A model generated the notes under the pieces. It worked only from the letters and a program-made list of their open reading frames with translations, was not told the DNA's origin and did not search any database. This document shows positions 1 to 5,411 of a stretch of DNA of 5,411 nt, in pieces. This stretch comes from Acinetobacter sp. (GTDB taxonomy: Bacteria; Pseudomonadota; Gammaproteobacteria; Pseudomonadales; Moraxellaceae), in assembly GCA_030152675.1 (NCBI GenBank), contig JASLIY010000187.1, positions 1 to 5,411 on the forward strand, given 5' to 3'. Made by a program: the position numbers and the translations under genes. The stretch's first letter is position 1, and each line of letters begins with the position of its first letter.

Positions 1-362
1 TCTTTGAGGCTGTCCTGCCCTTGACGATTATCTTCACGTTCTTCAAATTCAGGGCGCTCTAAACTGGTCGATTGATGGGTATAGACATCATCCCACTCGG
101 TATCGACAGGAAGTTCATTGGGTAAGTGATCTGCATTGAGTGACTCGGACAATTCGCGTTCTGATTGCTCTTCTTGAATTGACTCTAAACTGTCTTGAGC
201 TGGCTCTTCTTCGACCTTTTCGAGCAAGGGATTGGCTTCAAGTTGCGCCTCAATTTCTTGTTCTAACTCCAAACTCGAAAGTTGCAATAATCGGATGGCT
301 TGTTGCAATTGCGGCGTCAACGATAAAGAGTTTGCAACTTTGAGTCCAACCGATAGCTTCAT
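1..362 (-). CDS. rpoN: RNA polymerase sigma-54 factor RpoN, N-terminal part (truncated by window edge)
   Basis: This is the alternative sigma factor that directs RNA polymerase to -24/-12 promoters and needs AAA+ activators to open them. The minus strand from base 362 reads open for 120 codons to the window edge. The protein starts [20 protein letters not shown] and continues [20 protein letters not shown], then NPLLE. This is the classic sigma-54 region I (about residues 1-50), the glutamine/leucine-rich segment that contacts activators. Residues 48-112 are very rich in Glu and Asp, as expected for the acidic, variable region II. The core-binding domain, the HTH and the RpoN box lie outside the window. 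The ATG at 362-360 is preceded by AAGGA (bases 373-369) at a 6-base spacing, and the family N-terminus begins exactly here, so the start is secure. It is transcribed away from the glt operon. Identification rests on recognising region I; the only incompleteness is the window edge. Confidence 0.93.
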   Translation of the reverse strand, partial: MKLSVGLKVANSLSLTPQLQQAIRLLQLSSLELEQEIEAQLEANPLLEKVEEEPAQDSLESIQEEQSERELSESLNADHLPNELPVDTEWDDVYTHQSTSLERPEFEEREDNRQGQDSLK

Positions 363-426
363 AATCAATCCTTTTTCATTCTCAAGCAACATAAGAAACA
401 CAAGCAATAAATATGCCTAATGCTTG

Positions 427-435
427 TTTATAGCA
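427..435 (-). promoter_or_regulatory. Candidate extended -10 promoter element for rpoN
   Basis: On the minus strand these bases read TGCTATAAA, an extended -10 (TGn followed by TATAAA), about 65 bases upstream of the rpoN start codon. No good -35 hexamer lies 16-18 bases further upstream, which is tolerated when the TGn extension is present. A 7-base inverted repeat (ACAAGCA at 400-406, TGCTTGT at 421-427) sits just downstream and touches the -10. This is motif matching only; the region is AT-rich and chance matches are common. Confidence 0.35.
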
Positions 436-719
436 CAAGAAAATCAGCCCCGATATGGTGGTTCATTATTTTTTCGTAAAAAAAATGCATAAAAAATATT
501 AAGCTACTATGTTTTATTCTCCCCTGCATTTTGTGGTGTTCTCTTGACTTCAATCCGTGAAGCGTTCTAAGTTGAGGCACTTTAATGATTTACCATCAAA
601 TTTATAAATAGATTGTGATTCTCTATAAGCAGAAATAAATAGCATTGAGACTATTTTATGTGTTTATTTGAAATAGAATACAGCGATCACAGCAGTTTAT
701 CTCTGATGATTGCACTGAG
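436..719. other. Non-coding divergent intergenic stretch with no clear feature
   Basis: This AT-rich stretch is the middle of the rpoN-gltI intergenic region. I see no ORF with a plausible ribosome binding site and no RNA gene. A TTGACT at 544-549 lacks a well-spaced good -10. It forms part of a short palindrome, TTGA-CT-TCAA (544-553). A TATAAG at 624-629 also lacks a convincing -35. The stretch may hold upstream regulatory sites for either flanking gene, but nothing can be assigned from the sequence alone. Confidence 0.4.
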
Positions 720-774
720 TAAAATTTAAAAATTTTAACCTGAATTGATCCTCAACTCAGGTATAAAATCAAGT
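720..774 (+). promoter_or_regulatory. Candidate promoter of the gltIJKL operon
   Basis: A TATAAA -10 box lies at 762-767, which would place the transcription start near 774 and give a leader of roughly 107 bases before gltI. A poor -35, CTGAAT (740-745, 16-base spacer), matches the consensus only at its TGA core. Immediately upstream, 721-736 is an A/T-tract (AAAATT, TAAA, AATTTT) located where an UP element would contact the polymerase alpha subunit. The spacer and -35 are covered by a palindrome (739-761). A weak -35 with an overlapping palindrome fits a regulated promoter. The assignment is inference from motifs and position. Confidence 0.45.
739..761. promoter_or_regulatory. 23-base interrupted palindrome, possible operator for the glt operon
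   Basis: The left arm CCTGAATTGA (739-748) and the right arm TCAACTCAGG (752-761) are inverted repeats matching at 9 of 10 positions around a TCC centre. The element ends one base before the TATAAA box and covers the presumed -35 and spacer. That geometry suits a dimeric repressor. No known regulator is recognised from the motif. It could instead be a chance palindrome or, if transcription starts further upstream, an RNA hairpin. Confidence 0.45.
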
Positions 775-880
775 CGGTATGAAGGATCATATCGAGATAA
801 AGCAAGCACAAAGTCCCTAAATAATGGGTAAAAATCGGATGACGATTAGGTTGCCAATATAGAAAAATGGAGTCTTCACG

Positions 881-1825
881 ATGAAGAAGTTATCTCAAGT
901 ACTACAATCTACAACAGCAAATGCAACACACTCACGGTTTACTCAGATTCTCATGAGCGGTTTAGTCATCCTCACAACGGGTGGCTTTGTTTCACAAGCT
1001 CAAGCTGCGGACACCATCGCAAAAATCAAAAAAACTGGAAAAGTTATTATTGGCTATCGCGAATCCTCTGACCCGATTTCCTACGTAAGCGCAGGAAAGC
1101 CAATGGGTTATGCAGTCGATATCTGTAATAACTTTGCCAATGCACTGAAAAAAGATTTAAAGATGCCAAATCTCAAAGTTGAGTATAAGGCTGTCACGTC
1201 TTCAACACGTATTCCAGAAATGCTCGCAGGCAACATTGACATGGAATGCGGTACCACCACCAACTCGATCCAACGTCAGCAACAGGTAAGTTTCTCCACC
1301 AACTACTACGTGACCGAAGTCCGTATGGCAGTCAAAGCCAGTGCAAACATCAAAAGCATTGGTGATTTAAATGCCAAAGCTGTGGTCACCACTCAAGGTA
1401 CAACTTCTGATAAATACATCAAGATGAATGAAAAAGGCCAAAACATCAAAGTCAATAATGTCTATGGTAAAGATCATTCGGATTCGTTTGCGATGGTTGC
1501 TTCAGGCCGTGCTGCAGCATTTGTCATGGATGACAATATCTTGGCTGGTCTCATCGCCAAATCTTCAAACCCTAAAGACTTCAAAATTGTCGGTCCTGTT
1601 TTATCTTCTGAACCTTATGGCATCATGCTGCCTAAAGATGATCCAGCCTACAAAGCCATTGCTGATCGCGTGGTCACCGGCATGTGGAAAAATGGTCAAA
1701 TGGCCGCGCTGTATAAAAAATGGTTCCAATCTCCAATCCCACCTAAAAATATTAATCTGAATATGCCGATGAGTGCCTCGTACTTAAAGTTGAAAGCGAG
1801 CCCGAACGACATTGGCCTTAAATAA
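881..1825 (+). CDS. gltI: Glutamate/aspartate ABC transporter periplasmic binding protein GltI
   Basis: This solute-binding protein captures L-glutamate/L-aspartate in the periplasm and hands it to the GltJK permease. It has 314 residues, close to the family's usual size. An N-terminal signal peptide is visible: a basic start MKK, a rather long polar n-region to about residue 20, a hydrophobic core (about 22-36), and an AQA-A cleavage site after residue 42. Family blocks run in order along the mature protein: GYRESSDPISY (58-68), the TSSTRIPEML region (106-115), ECGTTTNS (122-129), TTQGTTSDK (170-178), KDHSDSF (197-203), the AAFVMDDNILAG region (212-223), EPYGIMLPKDDP (244-255) and the C-terminal WF-SPIPPKN (281-290). 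They correspond to E. coli GltI as I recall it. The only cysteines in the mature protein are C82 and C123. GGAG (869-872) lies 8 bases before the ATG. The gene ends in tandem stops, TAA then TAG. It is first in the operon. Exact substrate preference is inferred from the family. Confidence 0.93.
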   Translation: MKKLSQVLQSTTANATHSRFTQILMSGLVILTTGGFVSQAQAADTIAKIKKTGKVIIGYRESSDPISYVSAGKPMGYAVDICNNFANALKKDLKMPNLKVEYKAVTSSTRIPEMLAGNIDMECGTTTNSIQRQQQVSFSTNYYVTEVRMAVKASANIKSIGDLNAKAVVTTQGTTSDKYIKMNEKGQNIKVNNVYGKDHSDSFAMVASGRAAAFVMDDNILAGLIAKSSNPKDFKIVGPVLSSEPYGIMLPKDDPAYKAIADRVVTGMWKNGQMAALYKKWFQSPIPPKNINLNMPMSASYLKLKASPNDIGLK

Positions 1826-1842
1826 TAGCTTTTGAAATTGAC

Positions 1843-1902
1843 AATTTACTGATCTAAGCATCGCCCAAGGATGATGGTGCGCTGCCCTAGATCAGTAAAA
1901 TT
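1843..1902 (+). other. Large stem-loop in the gltI-gltJ spacer
   Basis: TTTACTGATCTA (1845-1856) and TAGATCAGTAAA (1888-1899) form a perfect 12-base-pair stem. It extends by two further A-T pairs across a single-base bulge (A1900). The 31-base apical region can fold again: GCATC (1858-1862) pairs with the stretch ending GGTGC (1876-1880), including one G-U pair. No U-run follows the stem, so it is not a typical intrinsic terminator. Placed after the binding-protein gene and ahead of the membrane genes, it could block 3' exonucleases or cause partial attenuation, giving more GltI than GltJKL. That role is inference by analogy with other binding-protein-dependent transport operons. Confidence 0.7.
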
Positions 1903-1932
1903 ATTATGATCCACTTATGACAAGGAGCGCAC

Positions 1933-2775
1933 ATGTCTGTTGGCTCATTGAATTGGACTGCGTACTGTCTACCCTCAAACGAATACAGTTTGGATAAAGC
2001 CGGATGGGCTGAAACAATCTGCCAAAGTATTGGCGGTGCTAGTTATTCTCCTGTTGCCGATGCTCCCACCTGGTTACAGATGCTTGGTACTGGGGTTTGG
2101 ACCATGCTTTGGACGTCAATTGCGGCTTTTTTTGTCGCCTTTGTATTGGGTTCTATGCTTGGCATTATGCGTACGCTACCCAATAAGTTTCTCGCCATGA
2201 TCGCCACATGTTATGTCGAGTTATTCCGAAATATCCCATTAATTGTACAGCTATTTTTTTGGGCCTTTGTTTTCCCATCTCTTCTTCCATTAAGTATGAG
2301 CACGGGCAGTGGCGAAATGGTTCCAGGTGGATTCTGGCAAAATATTTTAAATAACAATCCCGCCATAATTGGTGTTTTTGCACTCGGTCTATATACAGCT
2401 GCACGGATTGCAGAGCAGATTCGTGCCGGGATTAGTACTGTTTCCCGAGGTCAAAAGAATGCCGCCTATGCCATTGGTCTGACTCAATCACAAAGTTACC
2501 GCTATGTGATTTTGCCCGTGGCCTATCGTATTGTATGGCCAACACTCACCTCCGAAGCAATGAACGTGTTTAAGAACTCAGCCGTGCTTTATGCCCTGAG
2601 CGTGCTTAACTTTTTTGCCTATACCAAGACCATGCGCGAAGAAACATCGCAAGATATTATTATTCTCGTGCTCTCAACCCCAGTGTATTTGGTGATCACC
2701 TATAGCATCAAATTCCTAATGGCGTGGATTGAGAAACGTATGTCCGTTCCTGGACTTGGCTCAGGAGGGAAATAA
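1933..2775 (+). CDS. gltJ: Glutamate/aspartate ABC transporter permease GltJ
   Basis: This is one of two inner-membrane subunits forming the channel for acidic amino acids. It has 280 residues, about 34 longer than E. coli GltJ as I remember it. The excess is mainly an N-terminal tail: the first transmembrane segment starts only around residue 54 and the tail carries C12 and C30. Family marks are YVELFRNIPLIVQ (94-106) and the ABC permease EAA loop from EQIRAGIS (161-168) through NAAYAIGLT (176-184) to VILPVAYR (192-199), which docks on the ATPase. Hydrophobic segments lie at about 54-79, 102-120, 143-160 and 241-265. The C-terminus ERK/EKR-like block followed by PG and GGK matches GltJ. AAGGAG (1922-1927) sits 5 bases before the ATG, supporting this start and so the extended tail. 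The gene is separated from gltI by a structured spacer and nearly touches gltK. Confidence 0.92.
   Translation: MSVGSLNWTAYCLPSNEYSLDKAGWAETICQSIGGASYSPVADAPTWLQMLGTGVWTMLWTSIAAFFVAFVLGSMLGIMRTLPNKFLAMIATCYVELFRNIPLIVQLFFWAFVFPSLLPLSMSTGSGEMVPGGFWQNILNNNPAIIGVFALGLYTAARIAEQIRAGISTVSRGQKNAAYAIGLTQSQSYRYVILPVAYRIVWPTLTSEAMNVFKNSAVLYALSVLNFFAYTKTMREETSQDIIILVLSTPVYLVITYSIKFLMAWIEKRMSVPGLGSGGK
2763..2768 (+). promoter_or_regulatory. Ribosome binding site of gltK inside the end of gltJ
   Basis: AGGAGG is a full-strength Shine-Dalgarno sequence lying within the last codons of gltJ, 9 bases before the gltK ATG. Because it is translated as part of gltJ and the genes are 2 bases apart, GltJ and GltK synthesis is probably coupled, as suits equimolar partners of a heterodimeric channel. 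Confidence 0.75.
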
Positions 2776-2777
2776 GC

Positions 2778-3455
2778 ATGGATTTTAGTGTTTTACAAAA
2801 TCAAGATATCATTGAGACCCTACTTAAAGGTTTTCAATTTACAGTCACAGTCACGGTTCTCTCTATTTTGGGGGGCATTCTGATTGGTACACCACTGGCG
2901 ATGATGCGCCTCTCCAATCACAAAGTCGCCAGTAACTTCGCCAAGTTTTATGTTGATTTTTTTCGTGGCGTCCCACTGATTCAAGTCATTTTTATATTCT
3001 ATTTTTTATTGCCTAAGTTTTTTGATTTTCAGTCAGATACCTACTATGGACCGCTGTTTTCAAGCATTGTAACTTTTGCAATTTTTGAAGCCGCGTTCTT
3101 CTCTGAAATCGTCCGCTCTGGTATTCAGTCCGTATCCAAAGGCCAAGTCAATGCAGGTTATGCCTTAGGTTTTACCTACGGACAGACCATGGCCAATGTG
3201 ATCCTACCGCAGGCATTTCGCAACATGCTACCGATTCTATTGACACAATCTATTGTGCTATTTCAAGACGTGTCTTTGGTATATGTCATTAGTGCCCCGG
3301 ATTTCCTTGGCAATGCCAATACGCTTGCCAATACCTACGGTTCAGAAACAAAAGCAACATTCTACTTTGCTGTTGCGGTGGTTTATTTCTGTATTTCATT
3401 TGCGCTTTCACGTCTGGTGAAACGCTTAAATCAAAAAATAGCAATAATACGTTAA
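2778..3455 (+). CDS. gltK: Glutamate/aspartate ABC transporter permease GltK
   Basis: This is the second channel-forming inner-membrane subunit, partner of GltJ. Its 225 residues are essentially the usual length for GltK. Visible marks are a hydrophobic segment at about 20-42 followed by AMMRLS (41-46), [17 protein letters not shown] (54-70), a second hydrophobic stretch (about 67-80), [20 protein letters not shown] (103-122) with the EAA loop continuing NAGYALGFT (125-133) to VILPQAFR (141-148), then [17 protein letters not shown] (154-170) and a last membrane segment at about 194-211. The [13 protein letters not shown] block is characteristic of GltK-like polar amino acid permeases. The basic C-terminus fits a cytoplasmic end. 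The start follows the gltJ stop by 2 bases and has an AGGAGG ribosome binding site. It is 13 bases from gltL. Confidence 0.93.
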   Translation: MDFSVLQNQDIIETLLKGFQFTVTVTVLSILGGILIGTPLAMMRLSNHKVASNFAKFYVDFFRGVPLIQVIFIFYFLLPKFFDFQSDTYYGPLFSSIVTFAIFEAAFFSEIVRSGIQSVSKGQVNAGYALGFTYGQTMANVILPQAFRNMLPILLTQSIVLFQDVSLVYVISAPDFLGNANTLANTYGSETKATFYFAVAVVYFCISFALSRLVKRLNQKIAIIR

Positions 3456-3468
3456 TTGGAGAATCAGG

Positions 3469-4212
3469 ATGCCCATGATTGAAATACAAAAAGTCTCAAA
3501 ATGGTATGGGGATTTTCAAGTCTTGGATGACTGCAGCACCTCGATCAATCAAGGTGAAGTTGTGGTGGTCTGCGGCCCCTCTGGTTCAGGTAAATCTACA
3601 TTAATCAAAACTGTGAATGCACTTGAACCGTTTCAAGAGGGCAATATCATTGTTGATGGCACTGCACTCAAAGATCCAAAAACAGATTTAGCTAAATTTC
3701 GCTCCCGAGTCGGAATGGTCTTTCAGCATTTTGAGTTGTTCCCGCACATGACCGTTTTGGATAACCTCACCATTGGACAAATAAAAGTGCTCAATCGCAG
3801 TGCTTCAGAGGCAAAGAATAAAGCCCTGCAGTTTTTAGATCGCGTCGGTTTATCTGCACATAAAGATAAATTTCCAGGTCAGCTTTCTGGTGGTCAACAG
3901 CAACGCGTCGCGATTGCGCGAGGCTTATGTATGGACCCAGTGTGTATGTTATTTGATGAGCCAACATCTGCACTCGATCCTGAAATGGTCGGTGAGGTGC
4001 TTGAAGTCATGGGACAACTTGCCAAAGAAGGCATGACCATGATGTGTGTCACCCATGAAATGGGGTTCGCACGAAAAGTATCTGATCGCGTTATTTTTAT
4101 GGATCAAGGTAAAATTTTAGAAGATTGCTCAACACATGATTTTTTTGACAATTTGTCAGCACGCCACGAGCGAACACAATTGTTTTTAGAAAAAATTTCA
4201 ATCATGCATTAA
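3469..4212 (+). CDS. gltL: Glutamate/aspartate ABC transporter ATP-binding protein GltL
   Basis: This cytoplasmic ATPase powers import through GltJK. All nucleotide-binding-domain motifs are intact: Walker [10 protein letters not shown] (36-44), Q-loop glutamine in VFQHFELFP (Q86), ABC signature LSGGQQQR (139-146), Walker B MLFDEP (160-165) with catalytic E164, D-loop SALD (167-170) and H-loop H196 in VTHEMGF. KWYG (11-14) supplies the aromatic residue that stacks on adenine. Its 247 residues are a few more than E. coli GltL, and the similarity I recall is strong throughout. GGAG (3458-3461) lies 7 bases before the first ATG. A second ATG six bases on (3475) would be 13 bases from it, so the first is preferred. 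It is the last gene of the operon and is followed by a strong hairpin. Confidence 0.95.
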   Translation: MPMIEIQKVSKWYGDFQVLDDCSTSINQGEVVVVCGPSGSGKSTLIKTVNALEPFQEGNIIVDGTALKDPKTDLAKFRSRVGMVFQHFELFPHMTVLDNLTIGQIKVLNRSASEAKNKALQFLDRVGLSAHKDKFPGQLSGGQQQRVAIARGLCMDPVCMLFDEPTSALDPEMVGEVLEVMGQLAKEGMTMMCVTHEMGFARKVSDRVIFMDQGKILEDCSTHDFFDNLSARHERTQLFLEKISIMH

Positions 4213-4217
4213 GCCAG

Positions 4218-4257
4218 AGCTCACCCACGAAATACTCGCTATCCTCGTGGGTGAGCT
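4218..4257 (+). terminator. Strong hairpin after gltL without a U-tract
   Basis: AGCTCACCCACGA (4218-4230) and TCGTGGGTGAGCT (4245-4257) form a perfect, GC-rich 13-base-pair stem with a 14-base loop, beginning five bases after the gltL stop. It is followed by AATCGCG, not a T-run, in either direction. It could stabilise the 3' end of the operon mRNA, or mark a Rho-dependent end, rather than be a canonical intrinsic terminator. The structure is certain from sequence; its role is inferred. Confidence 0.6.
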
Positions 4258-4382
4258 AATCGCGACTCAATCAGACTCCGTTCATCCCACAATGGGCTCA
4301 AATCCCGCTCCTTACTCCTCAAACATGATCCATTGGTCAGAAAAATAATCTACGACCTACCAAGTTTCAGATAACCAGCTGG

Positions 4383-4409
4383 ACCTTAAAATCTAAGGTT
4401 TTAATTTTT
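4383..4409 (+). terminator. Weak candidate intrinsic terminator downstream of the glt operon
   Basis: ACCTTA (4383-4388) pairs with TAAGGT (4394-4399) around a five-base loop and is followed directly by TTTAATTTTT. The shape is that of an intrinsic terminator, but the stem is only six pairs with two G-C pairs, so it would be inefficient alone. It lies about 170 bases after gltL and upstream of the transglycosylase gene. In such AT-rich DNA this may be chance. Confidence 0.3.
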
Positions 4410-4429
4410 AATACTTATTTTACTCTACT

Positions 4430-4435
4430 TATAAA
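4430..4435 (+). promoter_or_regulatory. Candidate -10 box for the transglycosylase gene
   Basis: TATAAA lies in an AT-rich stretch ahead of the transglycosylase reading frame. The sequence 17-18 bases upstream (around TTTTAAT, 4406-4412) is a poor -35. If used, transcription would begin near 4442. The separate promoter is suggested mainly by the hairpins that separate this gene from gltL. Confidence 0.3.
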
Positions 4436-4471
4436 ATATTAATTTCTACCAAGCATATCAAACATCTATGT

Positions 4472-5263
4472 TTGCTCAGCCCTATAAGGCTCTCTAACAT
4501 AAGTTTCCAATTTTGTTTGTTGTGGTTGATTGTCTTGCTTACTACTCAAAACGCTTTATCTTGTATCTATTTAGCTCGATTCCATCGCAATCATTTACGC
4601 CGCCTTGGTGGTGTTTTTATGCTAAGCCAACTTTTGATTGCTTGTTCTTCAGGCCCCGTCAGCACGACAGCATCCCAGTCAGGAAAAGTAAGCAACTCCC
4701 CTCCACTTCAGGCCAATCCCAACCTCTCTCGTACTTCTCGTCTCACGCTTGCATTGCAGACTGCCTTTTCTGTTCCATTACACACAGCCAGTCGCGTCTC
4801 ACCATTGATTATTCAAAGTGCAGATTTCAATGGTGTTTCTCCCTACCTTCTTGCAGCAGTTATACATCAAGAATCTAGTTACAACAGTGATGCAAGCTCT
4901 CCAGCAGGTGCCGTTGGCCTAACCCAAGTCATGCCCAAATATTGGAAAACCCAATGTCCTGGCAATCTTTACGACGATACGATCAATATTCGATGTGGGA
5001 GTCAAATTCTTTCTGCTTATAACAAATCCGCAGGAAGTTGGCCCAAGGCACTGGCCTACTATAATGTTGGACCCTATGGCTATCATTCAAACTCGAAAAT
5101 GAAAAAGCAAGGTGAAAAATATGCACGATCCGTCGAACAACACTATCAGCACCTGATCAATACCATCCAAATGCAAACAGCACCTCAACATCAACTCGTT
5201 ACGCTTCCATCGCCTATCCCATCAAATTTTAAAGCAGTTGTTAATACAGTGCTGATTGAATGA
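4472..5263 (+). CDS. Lytic transglycosylase (SLT domain), probable lipoprotein; start uncertain
   Basis: This is a small peptidoglycan lytic transglycosylase that would cleave the MurNAc-GlcNAc bond. Numbering from the earliest possible start (TTG at 4472), the goose-lysozyme-like SLT fold spans about residues 108-235. The catalytic glutamate is E134 in AAVIHQESSYN, followed by GAVGLTQVMP (146-155), the NIRCGSQIL region (172-180) and ALAYYNVGP (193-201). C162 and C175 could form a disulfide. Upstream, a basic stretch RFHRNHLRR (36-44), a hydrophobic run and the lipobox LIAC (C58) suggest a lipoprotein. A Ser/Thr/Pro/Asn-rich linker (about 59-90) follows. Which outer- or inner-membrane enzyme it equals (the Mlt types) cannot be told. 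No in-frame ATG exists before 4619, and that ATG would remove the basic n-region. TTG codons at 4472, 4517, 4520, 4526 and 4535 are other options; none has a good Shine-Dalgarno. The end and the domain are secure, the start is not. Confidence 0.82.
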   Translation: MLSPIRLSNISFQFCLLWLIVLLTTQNALSCIYLARFHRNHLRRLGGVFMLSQLLIACSSGPVSTTASQSGKVSNSPPLQANPNLSRTSRLTLALQTAFSVPLHTASRVSPLIIQSADFNGVSPYLLAAVIHQESSYNSDASSPAGAVGLTQVMPKYWKTQCPGNLYDDTINIRCGSQILSAYNKSAGSWPKALAYYNVGPYGYHSNSKMKKQGEKYARSVEQHYQHLINTIQMQTAPQHQLVTLPSPIPSNFKAVVNTVLIE

Positions 5264-5304
5264 GTTAAGTACAAATTCAACCTCACAGCCTAAACCCCAA
5301 TCAT

Positions 5305-5340
5305 AAAAAAATCCCCCGACTACGCAAGTCGAGGGATTTT
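5305..5340 (-). terminator. Intrinsic terminator of the rRNA operon, possibly shared with the transglycosylase gene
   Basis: On the minus strand the stem AAAATCCCTCGACT, the loop TGCGT and AGTCGGGGGATTTT give 14 pairs including one U-G wobble, and continue into a run of seven T residues (5311-5305). It begins nine bases after the 5S 3' end, which is ideal for an rRNA operon terminator. Read on the plus strand, the same hairpin has one C-A mismatch and only four T residues, so it could also end transcripts from the convergent transglycosylase gene, less efficiently. Confidence 0.85.
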
Positions 5341-5349
5341 CGAATAATG

Positions 5350-5411
5350 AGCTGGCGATGACTTACTCTCACATGGGTAACCCCACACTACCATCAGCGC
5401 GAAGAGGTTTC
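5350..5411 (-). rRNA. rrf: 5S ribosomal RNA, 3' part (truncated by window edge)
   Basis: The minus strand contains the conserved 5S blocks GAAACCTCTT, GCTGATGGTAGTGTGGGG, CATGTGAGAGTA and the terminal ATCGCCAGCT, in the right order and spacing for the 3' half of a bacterial 5S rRNA. About 62 bases are present; the 5' half and any upstream 23S lie beyond the right edge. The 3' end is placed at 5350 from the closing helix strand GCCAGCT; the exact terminal base could differ by one or two. It is immediately followed by a strong terminator. Confidence 0.93.

Noticed and set aside
140..420. Short plus-strand open frames over the left end of the window.
   Set aside because: They lie opposite the recognisable rpoN region I on the minus strand, lack ribosome binding sites and have no family character.
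613..680. A CRP/Vfr-type site suggested by TTGTGATT near 613 and ATCACAG near 685.
   Set aside because: The half-sites are far more than the required six bases apart, and neither has a partner at the right spacing.
363..880. Possible sigma-54 (-24/-12) promoter for gltI, prompted by the adjacent rpoN and by sigma-54 control of acidic amino acid transport in Pseudomonas.
   Set aside because: I found no GG-N10-GC pair with the expected flanks in this region. The best partial match, GGCAC at 576-580, has no GC at the -12 position.
2165..2404. Minus-strand open frame of 79 codons within gltJ, and similar minus-strand frames within gltK (3289-3489) and gltL (3791-3973).
   Set aside because: They are antisense shadows of well-conserved genes, with no ribosome binding site or recognisable product.
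4261..4325. A tRNA-like fragment: GGG-CTCAAAT-CCC resembles a T-arm, followed by an acceptor-like stretch.
   Set aside because: The T-stem is only three good pairs, the loop lacks the usual TTC, and no D-arm, anticodon arm or acceptor partner can be found. It is likely chance.
4513..4878. Alternative plus-strand frame of 121 codons over the first half of the transglycosylase gene.
   Set aside because: It overlaps the frame that carries the lipobox and the catalytic SLT motifs, and its composition (many Ser, Phe, Cys) is typical of an out-of-frame reading.

Overview
The window looks like chromosomal DNA from a gamma-proteobacterium of the Acinetobacter/Moraxellaceae type. I base this on the moderately AT-rich composition, the protein sequences, and the 3' end of a 5S rRNA gene that resembles what I remember of Acinetobacter 5S. 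The genus is inferred from recall, not from a search.

Layout, left to right. (1) The first 362 bases are the N-terminal 120 codons of rpoN (sigma-54) on the minus strand, running off the left edge. (2) A 518-base AT-rich divergent intergenic region separates rpoN from the next operon. It holds a candidate extended -10 for rpoN. On the other side it holds an A/T-tract, a 23-base palindrome and a TATAAA box that together form a plausible regulated promoter. (3) Bases 881-4212 are a complete acidic-amino-acid ABC importer operon in the order gltI-gltJ-gltK-gltL: periplasmic binding protein, two permeases and an ATPase. The three downstream genes are tightly packed (2 and 13 bases apart). gltI is set apart from gltJ by a 107-base spacer with a large stem-loop. 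(4) A 259-base spacer follows, with a strong hairpin lacking a U-tract, then a weak hairpin with a U-tract, then a possible promoter. (5) Bases 4472-5263 encode a small lytic transglycosylase, probably a lipoprotein, whose start codon is unclear. (6) A terminator hairpin lies between this gene and the convergent 3' end of a 5S rRNA on the minus strand, which marks the end of an rRNA operon continuing off the right edge.

How the genes work together. GltI captures glutamate/aspartate in the periplasm and delivers it to the GltJ-GltK channel, which is driven by GltL ATP hydrolysis. The gltI-gltJ stem-loop is the kind of element that lets a binding protein be expressed above its membrane partners. 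The transglycosylase (peptidoglycan cleavage), rpoN and the rRNA operon are neighbours with no evident functional link to the transporter.

I found no mobile element, CRISPR array, defence module or clearly new multi-gene system. The points worth a second look are regulatory structures and two atypical N-termini (GltJ and the transglycosylase).
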